From: Sclerurus mexicanus
Lineage: Eukaryota > Chordata > Aves > Passeriformes > Furnariidae
Reading direction: 5' to 3'
Assembly: GCA_013396755.1 (NCBI GenBank)
Contig: VWZF01005468.1
Coordinates: forward strand, 1,336,927-1,400,926
Length of the DNA stretch: 64,000 bases
Shown: positions 47,401 through 59,375 of the stretch, one piece after another
How the letters are laid out: each line of letters starts with the position of its first letter
How positions within the stretch are numbered: the stretch's first letter is position 1
Translations under genes and position numbers: made by a program
The notes under the pieces: model-generated
Told to the model about the DNA's origin: nothing
The model's database searches: none
The model's input: only the letters and a program-made list of their open reading frames with translations

Positions 47401-50400
47401 AGAGTGAGGAGTTCATGCTGCTTCCTGCCAACCAGCTCATAGACATCATATCCAGTGACGAGTTAAATGTGCGCAGCGAAGAGCAGGTGTTCAATGCTGT
47501 GATGGCCTGGGTGAAGTACAGCATTCAGGAAAGAAGACCCCAGCTGCCACAGGTAATCCTGAGCACAGTAACATTCCAGGCTGCTTTATCCAGGGGGAGA
47601 GTGAGGAGTGGTCATAGGGTGGTGCCACAGCAGTTCTGAATGCACACAGAGCCACTGAAATTCTCTCTGACTCCCACCTGTGAGGTGGCTTGCGTTGTCC
47701 CTTCTTCTAGGCTGGAAGTTGCACTGGATAGACCCTTAAATAGGGGATTTGTTGGATTGTTTCCAGGTAGGACTTGCCAGACTAGCTGACTGCAGCAGTC
47801 TGTCCAGACAAACCTGCCTGCCCTTTTTTGAGTGTCGTATCAAAAACACAGTGGAGAAGAAAAAGCTTGTCTCAGTTTGCGGTGCATCTTTAAGCTCTGC
47901 TGCTTGATTTGTGCCTCAGCCTTCGTGGAGCTTGTCAGAATGGTTTTGTTGGAATGCAGTGCTTCATCTAAGCCAAGGCATTTCATGGAGCAGAACCCAT
48001 TCTGACAAAGCTGTCAGCCCAAAGCCTCTGAAGTCTCAGGCTGGCTGATCAAAAGAGGTGTGCGTCTGCCTGCCTCAGTGTTTCTGCTTTGGAAGAAGAC
48101 ATTAAATGCAACTTTATTTACTGGAAAGCTTTTGAAAATGGTTTTAAGTAAACAAACCAAACTGGAAAAACCTGCTGTTCTCAAGGCAGCTTATAATGCT
48201 TTTATAACTGTCTATACCTGCTTACGCCTCCAAATTCTAAACCATTGTGTGCTTATTGTTCATTTACTCTGCAATACCACTCAGGTTTAAGAGGGCTAAG
48301 TGGTTGGTAAAACTTCTAACTAAAAGAGTGTTCAGGCAGATGTATTGACATCTATCATTTTTAAAGATTTCCAACTGTGATCTTGTTTTCAGCTGTTAAT
48401 AGATCCAGAGGACTGTCCCCTTTCAAAGACTGATTTTCTTCTGGCTATATAAATTGGTGTATTGAAAAGGCAAAGGTGCTGTAAGATGAGCTGCATTTAA
48501 CTAAAATGCTGAGGTTGGGCTGTGTAAATGACTGTGCGGGTTTGCCAGAGGAATTATTAACTCTTTATCAACATTTGATAGCCACTGGGGAGCGAGTCCA
48601 GAGAAGGCCACCGAGATGATTAAAAGGATAGAGCACCTCTTCTATGAGGAAAGGCTGAGAGAATTGGGATTGTCTAGCCTGGAAAAGGGAAGGCTTTGGG
48701 GTGACCTAATTGTGGCCCTTCAGTGCCTGAAGTAAGCCTACAAGAAAGCTGGAGAGGGGCTGTTTACAAGGGCCAGGAGAGGCAGGGCAAGGGGGAATGG
48801 CTTCAAACTGACAGAGGGCAGGGTTAGATTGGACAGTAGGAAGAAATTCTTTACTGTGAGCATGGTGAGGTACTGGAAGATGTTCCACAGGGAAGCTGTA
48901 GCTGCCCCATCCCTGGCAATGTTCAAGGCCAGATTGGATGGGGCTTGGAGCAACCTGACCTAGCGGAAGGAGTCCCTGCCCGTGGCAGGGGAACTGGAAG
49001 CAGATGATGTCTAAATCCCTTCCAACCCAAACCATTCCATGAGTCTATTGTTTTCCACTTGGCTTCTTGCATCTCTTTGGGTATATGTGGTTCACCTCTT
49101 ATGTTCTGTTTTGTGTTTCAGGTCCTGCAGCATGTCCGTCTGCCACTGCTGAGTCCCAAGTTTCTTGTGGGTACAGTGGGTTCTGATCCGCTAATTAAGA
49201 GTGATGAGGAATGCCGGTAAATCTCCTCAGTGATTCACAGGGTTGGATTGTGTTGTTCTCTGAGACTGTGCTGATCTGTCAGTGCTAAGTGGGTGATGCC
49301 TCACAATTTCATCTTTTGCAACTGCGAGGAGAAGAGAAGCAAGAAGAAGTGTTTTCTGTTTTCGCAGTAGTCAGTGGTGTGCTCCAGAAGTGTTTTTGTT
49401 CCTTCTGTTTTTCAGTGATGTAGCAAACTTTGAGTGTGCAGTTTGGCTGTTGGTAAAAGACCTTTTAGTGTATTGATCTCCATTTTGTGTTTATATTTCC
49501 CCCTCTAGTCATGGCCTTTTATTACAGCTTAGCTCTTGCATGGCTTTCATGATGATCTCGGTACGAGTTAAAGTAGTTTTTCCTTGAAAAATGTCTGCAC
49601 TTTGATAACAGAATTGGACTCTGGGATTAGAGTCGGCTCTTTCCCACAGTACTAACGCAGGGAAGTTGTCATTTCCTCCTCTTATGGTATGAGTCTCACC
49701 TTTCTGGCTCTGCAGAGTCCTGTATCATCCATAAAGCACATGATTTATCTTGTGCTTGTTGTAAAGAAGTTCAGGGGGTAGGTTGAACTGTTCTCTTCCT
49801 GAATAATCATTCACACTGGGGGAATTCCACATTTGTAGAGGGAAAGAGGACTTTTTTGTTCTTTTTTTGTTTTATTCAAGGGTTTGGAATATTAGGATTA
49901 GTCCAGGTGGCAAGTCATGAATGGATGAACAGTGTGAGCTGGCCAGAGCTGATGGAGAAAATATTCATCAAAGGGTACTATCTCCATCTATTGGTTGTGT
50001 GTGTATTATGTATTTGTGTGCTTTCCAGCTCCTGTTCTGTTCTGAGGCAAAACAACTGATTGTTAAGTTATATCTTGAGGCAGACTGGGGTTTTTCTTTT
50101 CTGCACAGCAAGCCTGACAGATACCTTGTCATATTTTTTTTATCAGTCTTTTTATAGCAAGTGGTACCTATTATTAACTCTGGCCAAATATTGGTACTGT
50201 TTTACTGCTGTTACTGTGTGAATGGCTTGTAAACAACCCACGAGTATTGAGGTGACAGTGTGGGTTTTAACTAGAGCTGTTCATGCACTTGTGTGATCTG
50301 TGAATACCTGAAGAGCATGACTAGCGCTGGCTGCTCTTCCCATCAGTTCTGATTCATACCTTCTCCTGAGACTGGTATCAGGCGAGCTTTGGGGATTAAT

Positions 50401-53400
50401 ATTTTCCTGTCTTGGCACAGGGATCTAGTGGATGAAGCTAAAAATTACCTGCTGTTGCCCCAAGAGCGGCCGCTGATGCAGGGACCGAGAACCAGGCCAC
50501 GCAAACCCATCCGCTGCGGAGAGGTGCTCTTTGCAGGTGTGTATGTGGTGTCCAAAAGAGGGCTGCAAAGGTGGTCAAGGGCCTGCAGGGGCCATGCAGG
50601 AGTGTCTGAGGTCACTTGGTTTGTTCAGCCTGGAAAGAGGAGACTGAGGACAGACTTCATCTCAAGGTCAGCTTCCTCACGAGGGGAATCAGAGGGGCAG
50701 GCTCTCTGCTCTCTGGTGAGCAGCAAGAGAACCTGAGGGAATGGCATGAAGCTGTGTCAGGGAGGCCTGGGTTGGGTGTTATGAAAAGGTTTTTCACCCA
50801 GAGTATGGTCTGACACTAGAACAGGCTCGCCAGGGCAGTGGTCACAGCCCCAAGCCTGCCAGAGTTTAAGGAGCGCTTGGACAATGCTCTCAGGCACACG
50901 GTGTCCTGTCCTGTGCAGGGCCAGGAATTGGGCTTAGATGATCCTCGTAGGTCCCTTCCATCTCAGGATATTCTATGATTCTGGGTATCATCCCTGCTGG
51001 CTTAGGCCAGGAGACCCCAGGAAGGATTTTCTGGTGATGGTGTTCCCATAATGCCAATCTTAACATATTTCTGAAGTGTCCTGTGCATTAATGTTTGGGG
51101 GTTTGATTGAACTTTCTTACTTGTTTCTTTGGTGCTGTGAATGCCACAGTATTTCCAAACTTAAGTAACGCTCTTGAAAATGACATTCTGTTTCCTAATT
51201 ATAAACCTCAGAATGACTCAGAGATGGGGCTACTGGGTTAAGGCTGGCAGAATCCGAAGGGATTGTTTATCCCAGGAGCACGTGCAGGGTGTTTTAATGG
51301 CACTGTTTCTTGTGTTCGGTTGCAGTGGGCGGCTGGTGTAGCGGGGACGCGATTTCCAGTGTGGAACGCTACGACCCTCAGACCAACGAGTGGAGGATGG
51401 TGGCTTCCATGAGCAAAAGGCGCTGTGGAGTTGGAGTCAGCGTTCTGGATGATCTCCTCTATGCTGTGGGAGGTCATGACGGTTCCTCTTACCTCAACAG
51501 TGTGGAAAGGTAGGTCTCCATAAGGCCACTGTGCAGAATGGTGACTTCAAATGTTTAAACCCGGCTGCAGCCTCTTAGAAATGGGTTCGTTTTGCCCAAG
51601 TGTGTTTTTGTTCTGCTGAAAACCTGAAATTTGGATTACATATTATCTACAGTTTCTCCTCCCTTGCACGCTCCTTCAGTGTTGTGTTGGTTTGCTGCAC
51701 AGCTAGGACTTCATGAATAGCAGCTTGTGTCATGTTATCCCCAGCTTAATGGGACAAGCCATAGCTTTTGGAATAGGGAAGGATCTCTAAAGAGTTGGGT
51801 CTGGGTATAATTGTTGGGAGGAGTGATGATCCTGGTTAACCTCCTTTGCAATTGCTGGCTTGTTTTTAGTGTTGTTGACGAAGGTGAGGTTACAGTAAGC
51901 ATTTCATAGGTGTTGAGGGGAAGATCCTGGAATTTTATTGTGGAGTGGCAAGTAGAGAATTAAGGAACCTTGGCATTTAGACAGAAGGAAAACAGGTCAC
52001 TTTAGACCTGTGAAAGGCTTAAGTCAAGCAAGTTTTACCAAGCTTCCTGTTTCTGGGAGCTACGTATAGCAATTCCCATGCCTAAAAGCCACATGACTCA
52101 AATCTTGTACTCAAATCATGATTCAAATCTTCTAGTACTCTAAATCCTGGCTGTGTAACAAATCCAATGAGCTATACAAATATCTCCTTCCTCCTCAGGC
52201 CTCCTCTTCTTCCCACCCATCTCCTTTCATACTCCCAGATTCCCAAATCATGACTCTAGCCTTATATCTGCCACGTCCTGCACTTTCTTGTTTCCTTGTC
52301 TCTGGATTCCCAAGTCCATCTGGTTCCTTCATCTTTTGTCTGGAAGTGCAGCTCCCAGTGCTGGCCGAGTTCTCATGTGAACTGCAGAGAACACAGAGCA
52401 GATTAAGTCTGGCTGTTGATCTTTGCATAGCTGCAAGTTACCACATGCCAGCCAGTCCCTGCTACCCTGCTGTCTCAGGAACCTGACCCTTTGATCTTCA
52501 GCTTGAATCATCTCAAGCTGCAGTTTGAACATCCCTGGAATAACTTGCACTGGGTGCATTATTTCACTTCAGGGGTTTTATCCACCTTACAAAGAGCACT
52601 GTTGCAGTTTTAAGTTCAAGATGGGCAAGTTTCACCACCTTAGTAGCTCCCAAGCATGGGAGAGTCTAAAGCAGACCTAGACAGGTAATTTCTGCTGTTT
52701 TTTCCAGGTATGATCCCAAGACCAATCAATGGAGCAGTGATGTGGCCCCCACCAGCACCTGCAGGACCAGTGTTGGAGTAGCAGTTCTGGGGGGCTACCT
52801 CTATGCTGTGGGTGGTCAGGACGGTGTCTCTTGTCTCAACATTGTGGAAAGGTACTTTTTATTACAAAAGAAAAAAAAAGGAGAAAATTGTGGGGCACAG
52901 GGAGAAAGAGGGTGTGTTGAAAGGTGTGTTTGATGTAGACGAGCTGGAGAGGAGGTAGAAAACTATACATGTCTTACAGGGATCTTGTTTGGAGAGAATC
53001 ACAGAACACTCTGAGTTGGAAGGGACCCACAGGGATCATTGAGTCCAGGCCAGCCTTGCTGCCCCTTTGTGAAGATGTCAACACTCCACTAAGCTCTGGT
53101 GTTTATTCTTTTGCCAGGTATGATCCCAAAGAAAACAAATGGACTCGAGTGGCTTCCATGAGCACCAGGCGCCTGGGAGTTGCAGTGGCTGTGCTAGGAG
53201 GCTTCCTTTATGCTGTGGGAGGCTCTGATGGAACATCTCCTCTCAATACTGGTATGCCCTTTGCTGTCTCCAGTCAGCACTTGTCAAAATCCTGTTTGTC
53301 CTTAGTGTCCCCAGATGGCTGTTGAATATTTTAGTGATCAGTTTGAGGGGTTTTTTTCCTTATTTTGATATTATTTTGCCACACAGTGATTCACTCTCCA

Positions 53401-56400
53401 GGCTTGTGGGCCCTTATTACCTGATTGTGTGTGTCATATTTTCTTTTCTCGGTGCTGCGTTTGGCAGTATGTCCTGAATGCTTTGCTTTAATCATTTGCA
53501 TAACAGTTGCAAGCACATCTTTTTTTCCTGCAGCAGCCCTTTTCTGCTGTAGGAAGGAAGGTGCCAGAGGTAAAACTGCTGCGAGATGGTCACGCAGGTC
53601 AGTTTGTAGCATTTCCATCTACCTCTTGAATGAAGATCTGAATATGGTTGATTCTGTAGGGCCGGAGACAGGAGAGAGAATAGCAAGTATTCTGTGGAAG
53701 AAAAGAGAAAACACATGGTTCATCATGTTTTTGATGTGTGGAAATTGTAGTTTCTTTACAGCAAGACTTTGGATGAGGGTTCAAAAGCGCAAACCCCCAC
53801 TGCCTGCCAACCCTGTTGTCCAAAGATGTGTCGTTTCTTCCGCAGTGGAACGCTACAACCCCCAGGAGAACCGCTGGCACACCATCGCACCCATGGGGAC
53901 GAGGAGGAAACACCTGGGCTGTGCAGTGTACCAGGACATGATCTATGCTGTGGGAGGCAGGGATGATACGACAGAGCTCAGCAGTGCCGAGAGATACAAC
54001 CCTCGGACCAACCAGTGGTCTCCTGTTGTGGCCATGACATCCCGCCGGAGCGGAGTGAGTTTGGCTTGGTTTGCTTGTCCGTGCCACGCATAATCACGTG
54101 GTGGGAGCGCAGGGCAGGGTGTCAGCTTGCGGGGCTTTTTTTTCCTCTCATTTCTCTGTGTCTGAGTCTTCTTTGAGGGGAAGGGTTTGCAAAAAGCTCT
54201 CTCTAACAAGACTAGAGACTGAAGTGGTAGTCGTCTCTTGCCCTTGACAGCTGTTTAAAGTGCCTGAGGATGGAAAAATGGAGTCACTTGAGGGTCTTTT
54301 TAAATATTTTTTGGTCTGTTTTATGGAGTCAACTACTGAGGCTTGAGGCAGAGGAGTTTTTAGGTTTTTACTTGGTGACATAGCCATAGCTTCTATGAGA
54401 TGCTATTAAAGAACCCTATCAAAATTAGTATCTGAGTCTCTCTGGATGACTTAGGAGGGCAACTTCCACTTGCCCATAGGAAAAAGCTGGGAAACTGGGT
54501 AGGCCTGTGTTTAAATAGAAATTTCCAGCCTTTGAAGGTTTTTCATTGCCATGAGGTATGTGTGGGAACAGGGTTTCTGGGCTTTCACTTACTTTGTTTC
54601 CTCTCTTCACTGAATCCTATGAGTCTGGGGAGTGACAGCATGTTCCCATCAACTGCTAATCTTGGTGCTTCCTGTAGACTTGTGAACAAAAGATTAAGAC
54701 AGTGTTTTAAGTAGTCATCATGTCTGGGCAGATGCAAATGTTATGAATATTTATCACTGGATATTGGACTGTATAGAAAAGAGTGGATTAGTTCTACCTG
54801 CATGTTACTATTTCAGTGTCTGGTGAGGCACGTATGAGTCATAATTTGAACAACTGCTGGTTTTGGAGGCAGAGAACATGTTTCTATTTGTTGTCAAAGC
54901 ACATGGTATGCTGTCCAACACTGTTTGTTTTAGTTACTGATTAGACATTGACTTTTTATCAGCTGCTTCTATCTTTGCTTTCTGTAGAAACTGCTAAACA
55001 GATGCATCTCTATCTGCAGCCCTCCTGAGTCTTCTGACTTCCTCAAAGCCAAAACAAGGACTGCTTTACATTGTGCTCCTGTTCTTTCTCTGTTACACTA
55101 CATGTTTTCCAATGGAAATGATTGGCTATTTGACACTTCAGTGATTTTGTGCTTCTGCAGGAAGGCTAAACAGAACGGCTGGAGGCCAAGGTGCTTGCAC
55201 GTGGTCCAAGCCCCAGCCTGAGAGGTTTGGGACCAGGGGCTTACCTGTGGTTCTGCCACTTTAAGCAAGCATTCCAGACTGTGGGCTGGTAGATCTTCTT
55301 GTGCATACATGTCCCACTTAGGGAAGAATTTCGGTCCAGAACCTAAGTTTTGGATGAAAGAGGCTTAGATTCTCATCTTTTATCATTCAAATAGTTATAC
55401 TTCTTGTAGCTGGCAACAAGAGGAATCTTCTGCTTTTTCTTTAATAGGTTGTCTAGTTTGAGATATGTATTTAACTCTCCATATCTCATTTTTTAGGGTA
55501 TTTTATTTCTGCCACACCCTAAAGAAAAATACCCCAGCCCTCTCCTGCAGACTGCCTTTCACCAAACATGGTTATTAAATCCTTTTATTAATATTATCGT
55601 TTTAACCCTTCTTTTCAGGACACCCCAGCTAAGTAGTTTGTGTCTGTGATGGCTGTTTTGCAGGTTGGCCTTGCCGTGGTGAATGGACAGCTGATGGCAG
55701 TGGGGGGTTTTGATGGCACAACGTACTTGAAGACCATTGAGGTGTTTGATCCAGATGCTAACACATGGAGGTAACTTTTGGGTTGGGAGACAATCCGATA
55801 GTGAAATCCAGCTGGAACTGTCCCAGGCAGATTAGAAAGATGGTGCAGATGCCGATGAAGAACTCAGGTATGGTAGAGCCAGCACAACACTCACATTGTG
55901 GCTGTTGCCTTGCATGGAAGTGTAAGAAAGAATCACATTTTGAAAAATATTCCAATATGCCCCTTCTGTTTGATTTGGGCTGAGTCTCTCTGCTTCCCAA
56001 TAAAACTAAGCTTGCCCTTTGCAGGAGGAACTCACAGCCATGATGTAGAGTCTGGCCTACTAATTTTTTGCTTTCAAGCTGAGGCTGTGATTTCCAAATC
56101 CTTTTGGAGGAGCTGAAACAGAACACTCCAAGTTCTCATGTTCATCACCTTAAATCTGCAAAGCCGTGATTGGAACAATTTTATCTGGTGTACAAGCTGA
56201 GAGAAATACTACTAAATTGCTGATCCAAAATACGTACTGAGCAGAAAAGAAATAGGAAAAGTAGCCTTTGTAGTCCTAACTGTACTAGGCAACAATTGCT
56301 TGTGTATTTATTCCCAAACCTAATTAGTTTCAAGCTCATATGGGTATTCTTGCTGCTGTAGTAATCTGGCAGGAGTGGGGAATAGAAGGAAATCAATGTT

Positions 56401-57548
56401 CTTATTCCTACTAGTAATAGTAGTAGTTTAACAGCTTGTGAAAGGCTGTCACAAGCAGCAGTGGAGGAATTTCCCATTGTTTGTTGAGCCTTGCGTGGTG
56501 TCTTTTGAACTGCTGAGGAAACCAGTTGAGTAGAGAGTGATAAGATTCCTTAGCTGAATGGTTTTAGCTACTCCCAATGGCAGTGACAGTAATGGGATGT
56601 CTGGAGTTGAGTTACTGCCTGGGCAGGCATTCACAGAAGTTTTGGGGATTGTTTAAAGTATTAGCTTGTGTTTTTTTCTTCACTGAATTCAATATACTGA
56701 TCAACTTCTGTGGTCTTCTCTTTGTTTGCTGCGCTTCTTGCCCTATGAAGATATTTTTTTACTTGTGTAGCTTGACTGAGAAGTGATTCTGACGCAGTTT
56801 GGCTTTAACAAATCACATTGGTAGGAATTGTTTGGAGAACTTGCTTCTCCTGTTTCTGCCAGCAGACTCCAGTGGCACAGAGGGGAATATGCAGCTGAAC
56901 TGAGTAGGATGCTGCAGTCTGTAGGGATCAGATATCCATATGAAATGCAGACACCATTTCAATAAACAGATGGTGCTTGGGATATGTTATATCTTGTCTG
57001 GATTAGCTGAATTTAGGGTATTAGATTAAAAAATTAATAAAATAATTAGAAATAGAAATTAAATTAGTTGAATTGTGAGGAGCAAACCTATTCTTGCTCA
57101 TGTGTTACCCAAAATGTAGTCCAAGGTCAGCTACAGCCTGCAAAGTTCTTTTCTTGAATATTCAGACAGGGAGAAAGAAGTCATTACTTGAGTAACACAA
57201 ATCTGGTGTCAAAAGGAGAAGCAGTTTCTGGTTTGAGAGAGAAAGGCTTGAGAAAATACAGCTGTTTACCTTGGAAGCGTGTGAGATGTGCTACCTGACT
57301 TCCTCATCGTCTGCTTTAAACAGATGTTAATGATGGTTGTGCTCACCAGGGCTGGTTGGGTTTTTTCCCATGAGAGCTCCAAATTGCGTTCCCAAGGGCT
57401 GGTTCCCATGGTGTTTCCATGAGGGACCTGAACTGGTGTGACCCCAAAACCTTGTCTTTGCAGGTTGTACGGCGGGATGAACTACCGGCGGCTGGGAGGA
57501 GGCGTAGGAGTTATCAAAATGACACACTGTGAATCCCATATATGGTAA
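35386..57548 (+). CDS. KLHL20: KLHL20, kelch-like CUL3 adaptor
   Basis: KLHL20 is a BTB-BACK-kelch substrate adaptor for the CUL3-RBX1 ubiquitin ligase. Known substrates include DAPK1, PML and ULK1. It acts in the perinuclear/Golgi area and cytosol. Coding exons: 35386-35408, 42637-43210, 47394-47552, 49122-49216, 50421-50536, 51326-51509, 52708-52851, 53118-53251, 53846-54054, 55664-55770, 57464-57548. They sum to 1830 nt, exactly 609 codons plus stop, the vertebrate length. Domains: BTB about 58-165 ([20 protein letters not shown]), BACK about 170-270, six kelch blades about 317-601 with repeated YAVGG and ERYDP/ERYNP motifs, and a C-terminus SHIW. All junctions are GT-AG with matching phases, and several fall in the same ER|Y spot of the kelch repeats. 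No broken residue is seen. The N-terminus starts MDGKPMRR. Confidence 0.98.
35409..42636. other. KLHL20 intron between coding exons 1 and 2
   Basis: 7.2 kb, AT-richer than the UCK2 introns. Apart from the CR1 tail at 39853-40080, I see no repeat, exon or RNA gene. Confidence 0.5.
39853..40080 (+). mobile_element. CR1 LINE 3' fragment in KLHL20 intron
   Basis: It contains 'cagggactggaagggctccc', 'gtcacagccccaggcctgac', 'aagaagcgtttggacaacat' and a tail 'gggtcccttccagctcagca'. This is closely related in arrangement to the copy at 50545-50985. Confidence 0.8.
42637..43210 (+). CDS. KLHL20: KLHL20 coding exon 2 (BTB and start of BACK)
   Basis: 574 nt. The acceptor is CCGCTGCAG|G and the donor is CAGGAG|GTAAGA. 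It encodes [15 protein letters not shown] through the whole BTB fold to [11 protein letters not shown] Met at 42668 (MDVTS) is a possible internal start. Confidence 0.98.
43211..47393. other. KLHL20 intron between coding exons 2 and 3
   Basis: 4.2 kb without recognisable repeat, exon or RNA gene. It is AT-rich with several poly-T tracts. Confidence 0.5.
47394..47552 (+). CDS. KLHL20: KLHL20 coding exon 3 (BACK)
   Basis: 159 nt. The acceptor is TTTCCCAG|GTAATG and the donor is CCACAG|GTAATC. It encodes [20 protein letters not shown] and onward to RRPQLPQ. The exon itself begins with GTAA, so the acceptor needs care in automatic prediction. Confidence 0.97.
48580..49050 (+). mobile_element. 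CR1 LINE 3' copy in KLHL20 intron
   Basis: From 'gagcgagtccagagaaggcc' through 'ttctatgaggaaaggctgag' to 'gatggggcttggagcaacct' and 'aaaccattccatgagtct'. It ends about 70 bp upstream of coding exon 4. Confidence 0.9.
49122..49216 (+). CDS. KLHL20: KLHL20 coding exon 4 (BACK)
   Basis: 95 nt. The acceptor is TGTTTCAG|GTC and the donor is TGCCG|GTAAAT. It encodes [20 protein letters not shown] and onward to SDEEC(R). A CR1 tail ends about 75 bp upstream of it. Confidence 0.97.
50421..50536 (+). CDS. KLHL20: KLHL20 coding exon 5 (BACK-kelch linker)
   Basis: 116 nt. The acceptor is GGCACAG|GGAT and the donor is TTGCAG|GTGTGT. It encodes [20 protein letters not shown] and onward to GEVLFA. CR1 sequence starts within about 10-20 bp of its donor. 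Confidence 0.97.
50545..50985 (+). mobile_element. CR1 LINE 3' copy in KLHL20 intron
   Basis: From 'aagagggctgcaaaggtggt' through 'gtcacagccccaagcctgcc' to 'ggtcccttccatctcaggat' and 'tctatgattctgg'. It begins about 10-20 bp downstream of the exon 5 donor. Confidence 0.85.
51326..51509 (+). CDS. KLHL20: KLHL20 coding exon 6 (kelch blade 1 and part of 2)
   Basis: 184 nt encoding [19 protein letters not shown] and onward to [16 protein letters not shown](R). The acceptor is GGTTGCAG|TG and the donor is GAAAG|GTAGGT. Confidence 0.97.
52708..52851 (+). CDS. KLHL20: KLHL20 coding exon 7 (kelch blade)
   Basis: 144 nt encoding [20 protein letters not shown] and onward to [12 protein letters not shown](R). 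The acceptor is TTTTCCAG|GTAT and the donor is GAAAG|GTACTT. Confidence 0.97.
52994..53070 (-). mobile_element. Short antisense CR1 terminus beside KLHL20 exon 8
   Basis: 'gagaatcacagaacactctg', 'agttggaagggacccacagg' and 'gatcattgagtccaggccag' are the antisense CR1 end. It lies about 50 bp upstream of the exon 8 acceptor. Confidence 0.8.
53118..53251 (+). CDS. KLHL20: KLHL20 coding exon 8 (kelch blade)
   Basis: 134 nt encoding [20 protein letters not shown] and onward to [10 protein letters not shown]. The acceptor is TTTGCCAG|GTAT and the donor is ACTG|GTATGC. An antisense CR1 piece lies about 50 bp upstream, within the region of the branch point. Confidence 0.97.
53846..54054 (+). CDS. 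KLHL20: KLHL20 coding exon 9 (kelch blades)
   Basis: 209 nt encoding [20 protein letters not shown] and onward to VAMTSRRSG. The acceptor is TTCCGCAG|TG and the donor is CGGA|GTGAGT. The frame stays open upstream of the acceptor, but that part is intronic. Confidence 0.97.
55664..55770 (+). CDS. KLHL20: KLHL20 coding exon 10 (kelch blade 6)
   Basis: 107 nt encoding [20 protein letters not shown] and onward to VFDPDANTW. The acceptor is GTTTTGCAG|GTTGG and the donor is TGGAG|GTAACT. Confidence 0.97.
55771..57463. other. KLHL20 last intron
   Basis: 1.7 kb with no recognisable feature. Confidence 0.45.
57464..57548 (+). CDS. KLHL20: KLHL20 coding exon 11 with stop
   Basis: 85 nt encoding [19 protein letters not shown], then THCESHIW and TAA at 57546-57548. 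The acceptor is GTCTTTGCAG|GTTG. It provides the closing strand of the propeller. Confidence 0.98.
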
Positions 57549-57816
57549 GCATCCAGCGGGAGGGAGTCCCCTTGGTTCTCATTCCTAGAAAAACTGAAGA
57601 GACTTGTTGACACTGGACCTCTTTGCAGCTCTAGTATGCACGGTCTAGATCCAATGTAACTCTTTGAGCCGGTGACTCTTTCTATGGAATTACAAAAATG
57701 ACTTCTGTGAGAGTGTGCCCAACGGGAGACCGCGTTGTCAGACTCCAGGGAACCACTGGACAAAAGTAGAAGTGTTGCTTATGTCCGTATCTTTTCTAAA
57801 TAGTCTACATTTTTTG

Positions 57817-57822
57817 AATAAA
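57817..57822 (+). terminator. KLHL20: Candidate proximal KLHL20 polyadenylation signal
   Basis: AATAAA about 270 bp after the stop codon. It could give a short 3' UTR lacking the microsatellite and duplication. Confidence 0.35.
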
Positions 57823-58146
57823 CCAAACTGTAACAGTTATTGTAGCGTAAACGATGCCGATGTAGAGACTACATGCTGTACTGGGAGTCTGGCAAGGAGG
57901 AGGGTTTCCTGCTTTCCCTCCAGCTGTGTGAGCAGTGAATGTGGCAGCTGTTTGGTGGGCGAAAGAGAAAAGTGATACAGGAAACATTGCTTTTGCCTTA
58001 TTTACAGAGAGCTTCAAAAAAGTACTTGACCTGCAAGGTGCCACCTTTGCACAGAAGCTTTTCTGTGCACAGAGTATATTTATTTTTTCATTTAATTTGT
58101 ATCATGTATTTTCTTTGTGTCGCTCACAGCGATAATTCCAGCTTTT

Positions 58147-58220
58147 TATATACATATATGTGTGTGCATATATATATATGTATTTTATATATATATATAT
58201 GTATATGTGTGTGTGTGTGA
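58147..58220. repeat. (TA)n/(TG)n microsatellite in the KLHL20 3' UTR
   Basis: Alternating TATATA, TGTGTG and CATATA runs over about 74 bp. The self-complementary TA tracts could form a hairpin in the transcript, and the locus is probably length-polymorphic. Confidence 0.85.
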
Positions 58221-58834
58221 TTTGCATTTCGACCAGCTGGTGGTTTGGGCAGGGCCATGTCCTGCCAGCTGTTGTGGTTCCAACCCTTGTGGTATGATTT
58301 AGGGTCTCTTTAGAGTACAGGAGAGCTGTGAGGATGGGTGCCCTGAGTATCTTTTCAGTCTTGCTGCAGGCAAGAAGTAGAACTGGAACTCTCATCTGTC
58401 AACCGAATCAGTGCCCAAAAACAGTGAGAGGGAAAAGGATTTCAAATGATGCCTTCTTACTGTACAGTGTATGGTACAAAAGTTCAGCTTTTGTCTCTCC
58501 TCTCCCCTGTATGTGAACTTTGAAACAACTAGTTGTTGCTCACTTACAAAAGCCTTTGTCCTCCTGTTGCCTGCTAGGTATCAGTTCTTGTCTGAAGCTG
58601 GGGTGCAGGTATCATCTGTTAATTCTGATATTCTCTTCCTTCCTGTGTTCTTGCTAGAAGGGTAGACCTGCAGCCAGCTCCTTCCTGCTGAAAAAGGCTT
58701 AGACCAGCTTCACCTCAGCTGCCCTCGTCTGTGTCTTTAGAATTCTAGGCCATGATGAGATGGTGCCCTCCCTTATAGTGATTTTTGTGCACTTTGCCTG
58801 TGTGTATTTAGAGCAGGGAAAGGTATGAGGTTCG

Positions 58835-58912
58835 TTAGATTTTGGAGGGGAAGGACTGTTTGCTGGCACGAGTCTCATTAGATTTTGGAGGGGAAGGACT
58901 GTTTGCTGGCAC
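58835..58912 (+). repeat. 35-bp direct duplication in the KLHL20 3' UTR (43-bp spacing)
   Basis: The segment beginning TTAGATTTTGGAGGGG at 58835-58869 is repeated without change at 58878-58912, with 8 bases between the copies. This points to a recent tandem duplication. Confidence 0.9.
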
Positions 58913-59375
58913 TGTGAGTAACTGGAGGCACCCAGGGAGTCGGGGGGGAGAGGGAGGATGAACTCAAGACTCAGCGGTTCTGTTTGTACTGTAATTTCTA
59001 TTGAGTATGAAAGAATGACCTTTTGCACCTGATCTAACTGTGGACCTTACTAAATCTGGTTTTAAAAGAATAGGAGTGTAAATTGTTGAGGTGGAAAAAG
59101 GCAGTGCTGACATCTTAAGTTTTTTAACTTTAGTTTGATTCATGTAACTCGAACTTTAATGTGCTTGAACATAGTAAAAATTACACTACAGTCATAAATG
59201 GGTCATTAAACCTTTTTTAAAAGCCCCTTTCCCCCTAAAGGTCGGTATTCTTGTGTTTACATTTGAAGATCATTTGCACCTTTACAAGGAAAACAAGTAT
59301 TCTGTAAACAAATGTTTACATGTATCATTTATGCTTTTTTCTAGCATGAGTAACTTGTATAAATAGTGCTATCTT

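Noticed and set aside
53425..53845. Upstream extension of KLHL20 exon 9 frame
   Set aside because: It lies in the intron before the acceptor at 53845 and has no kelch pattern.
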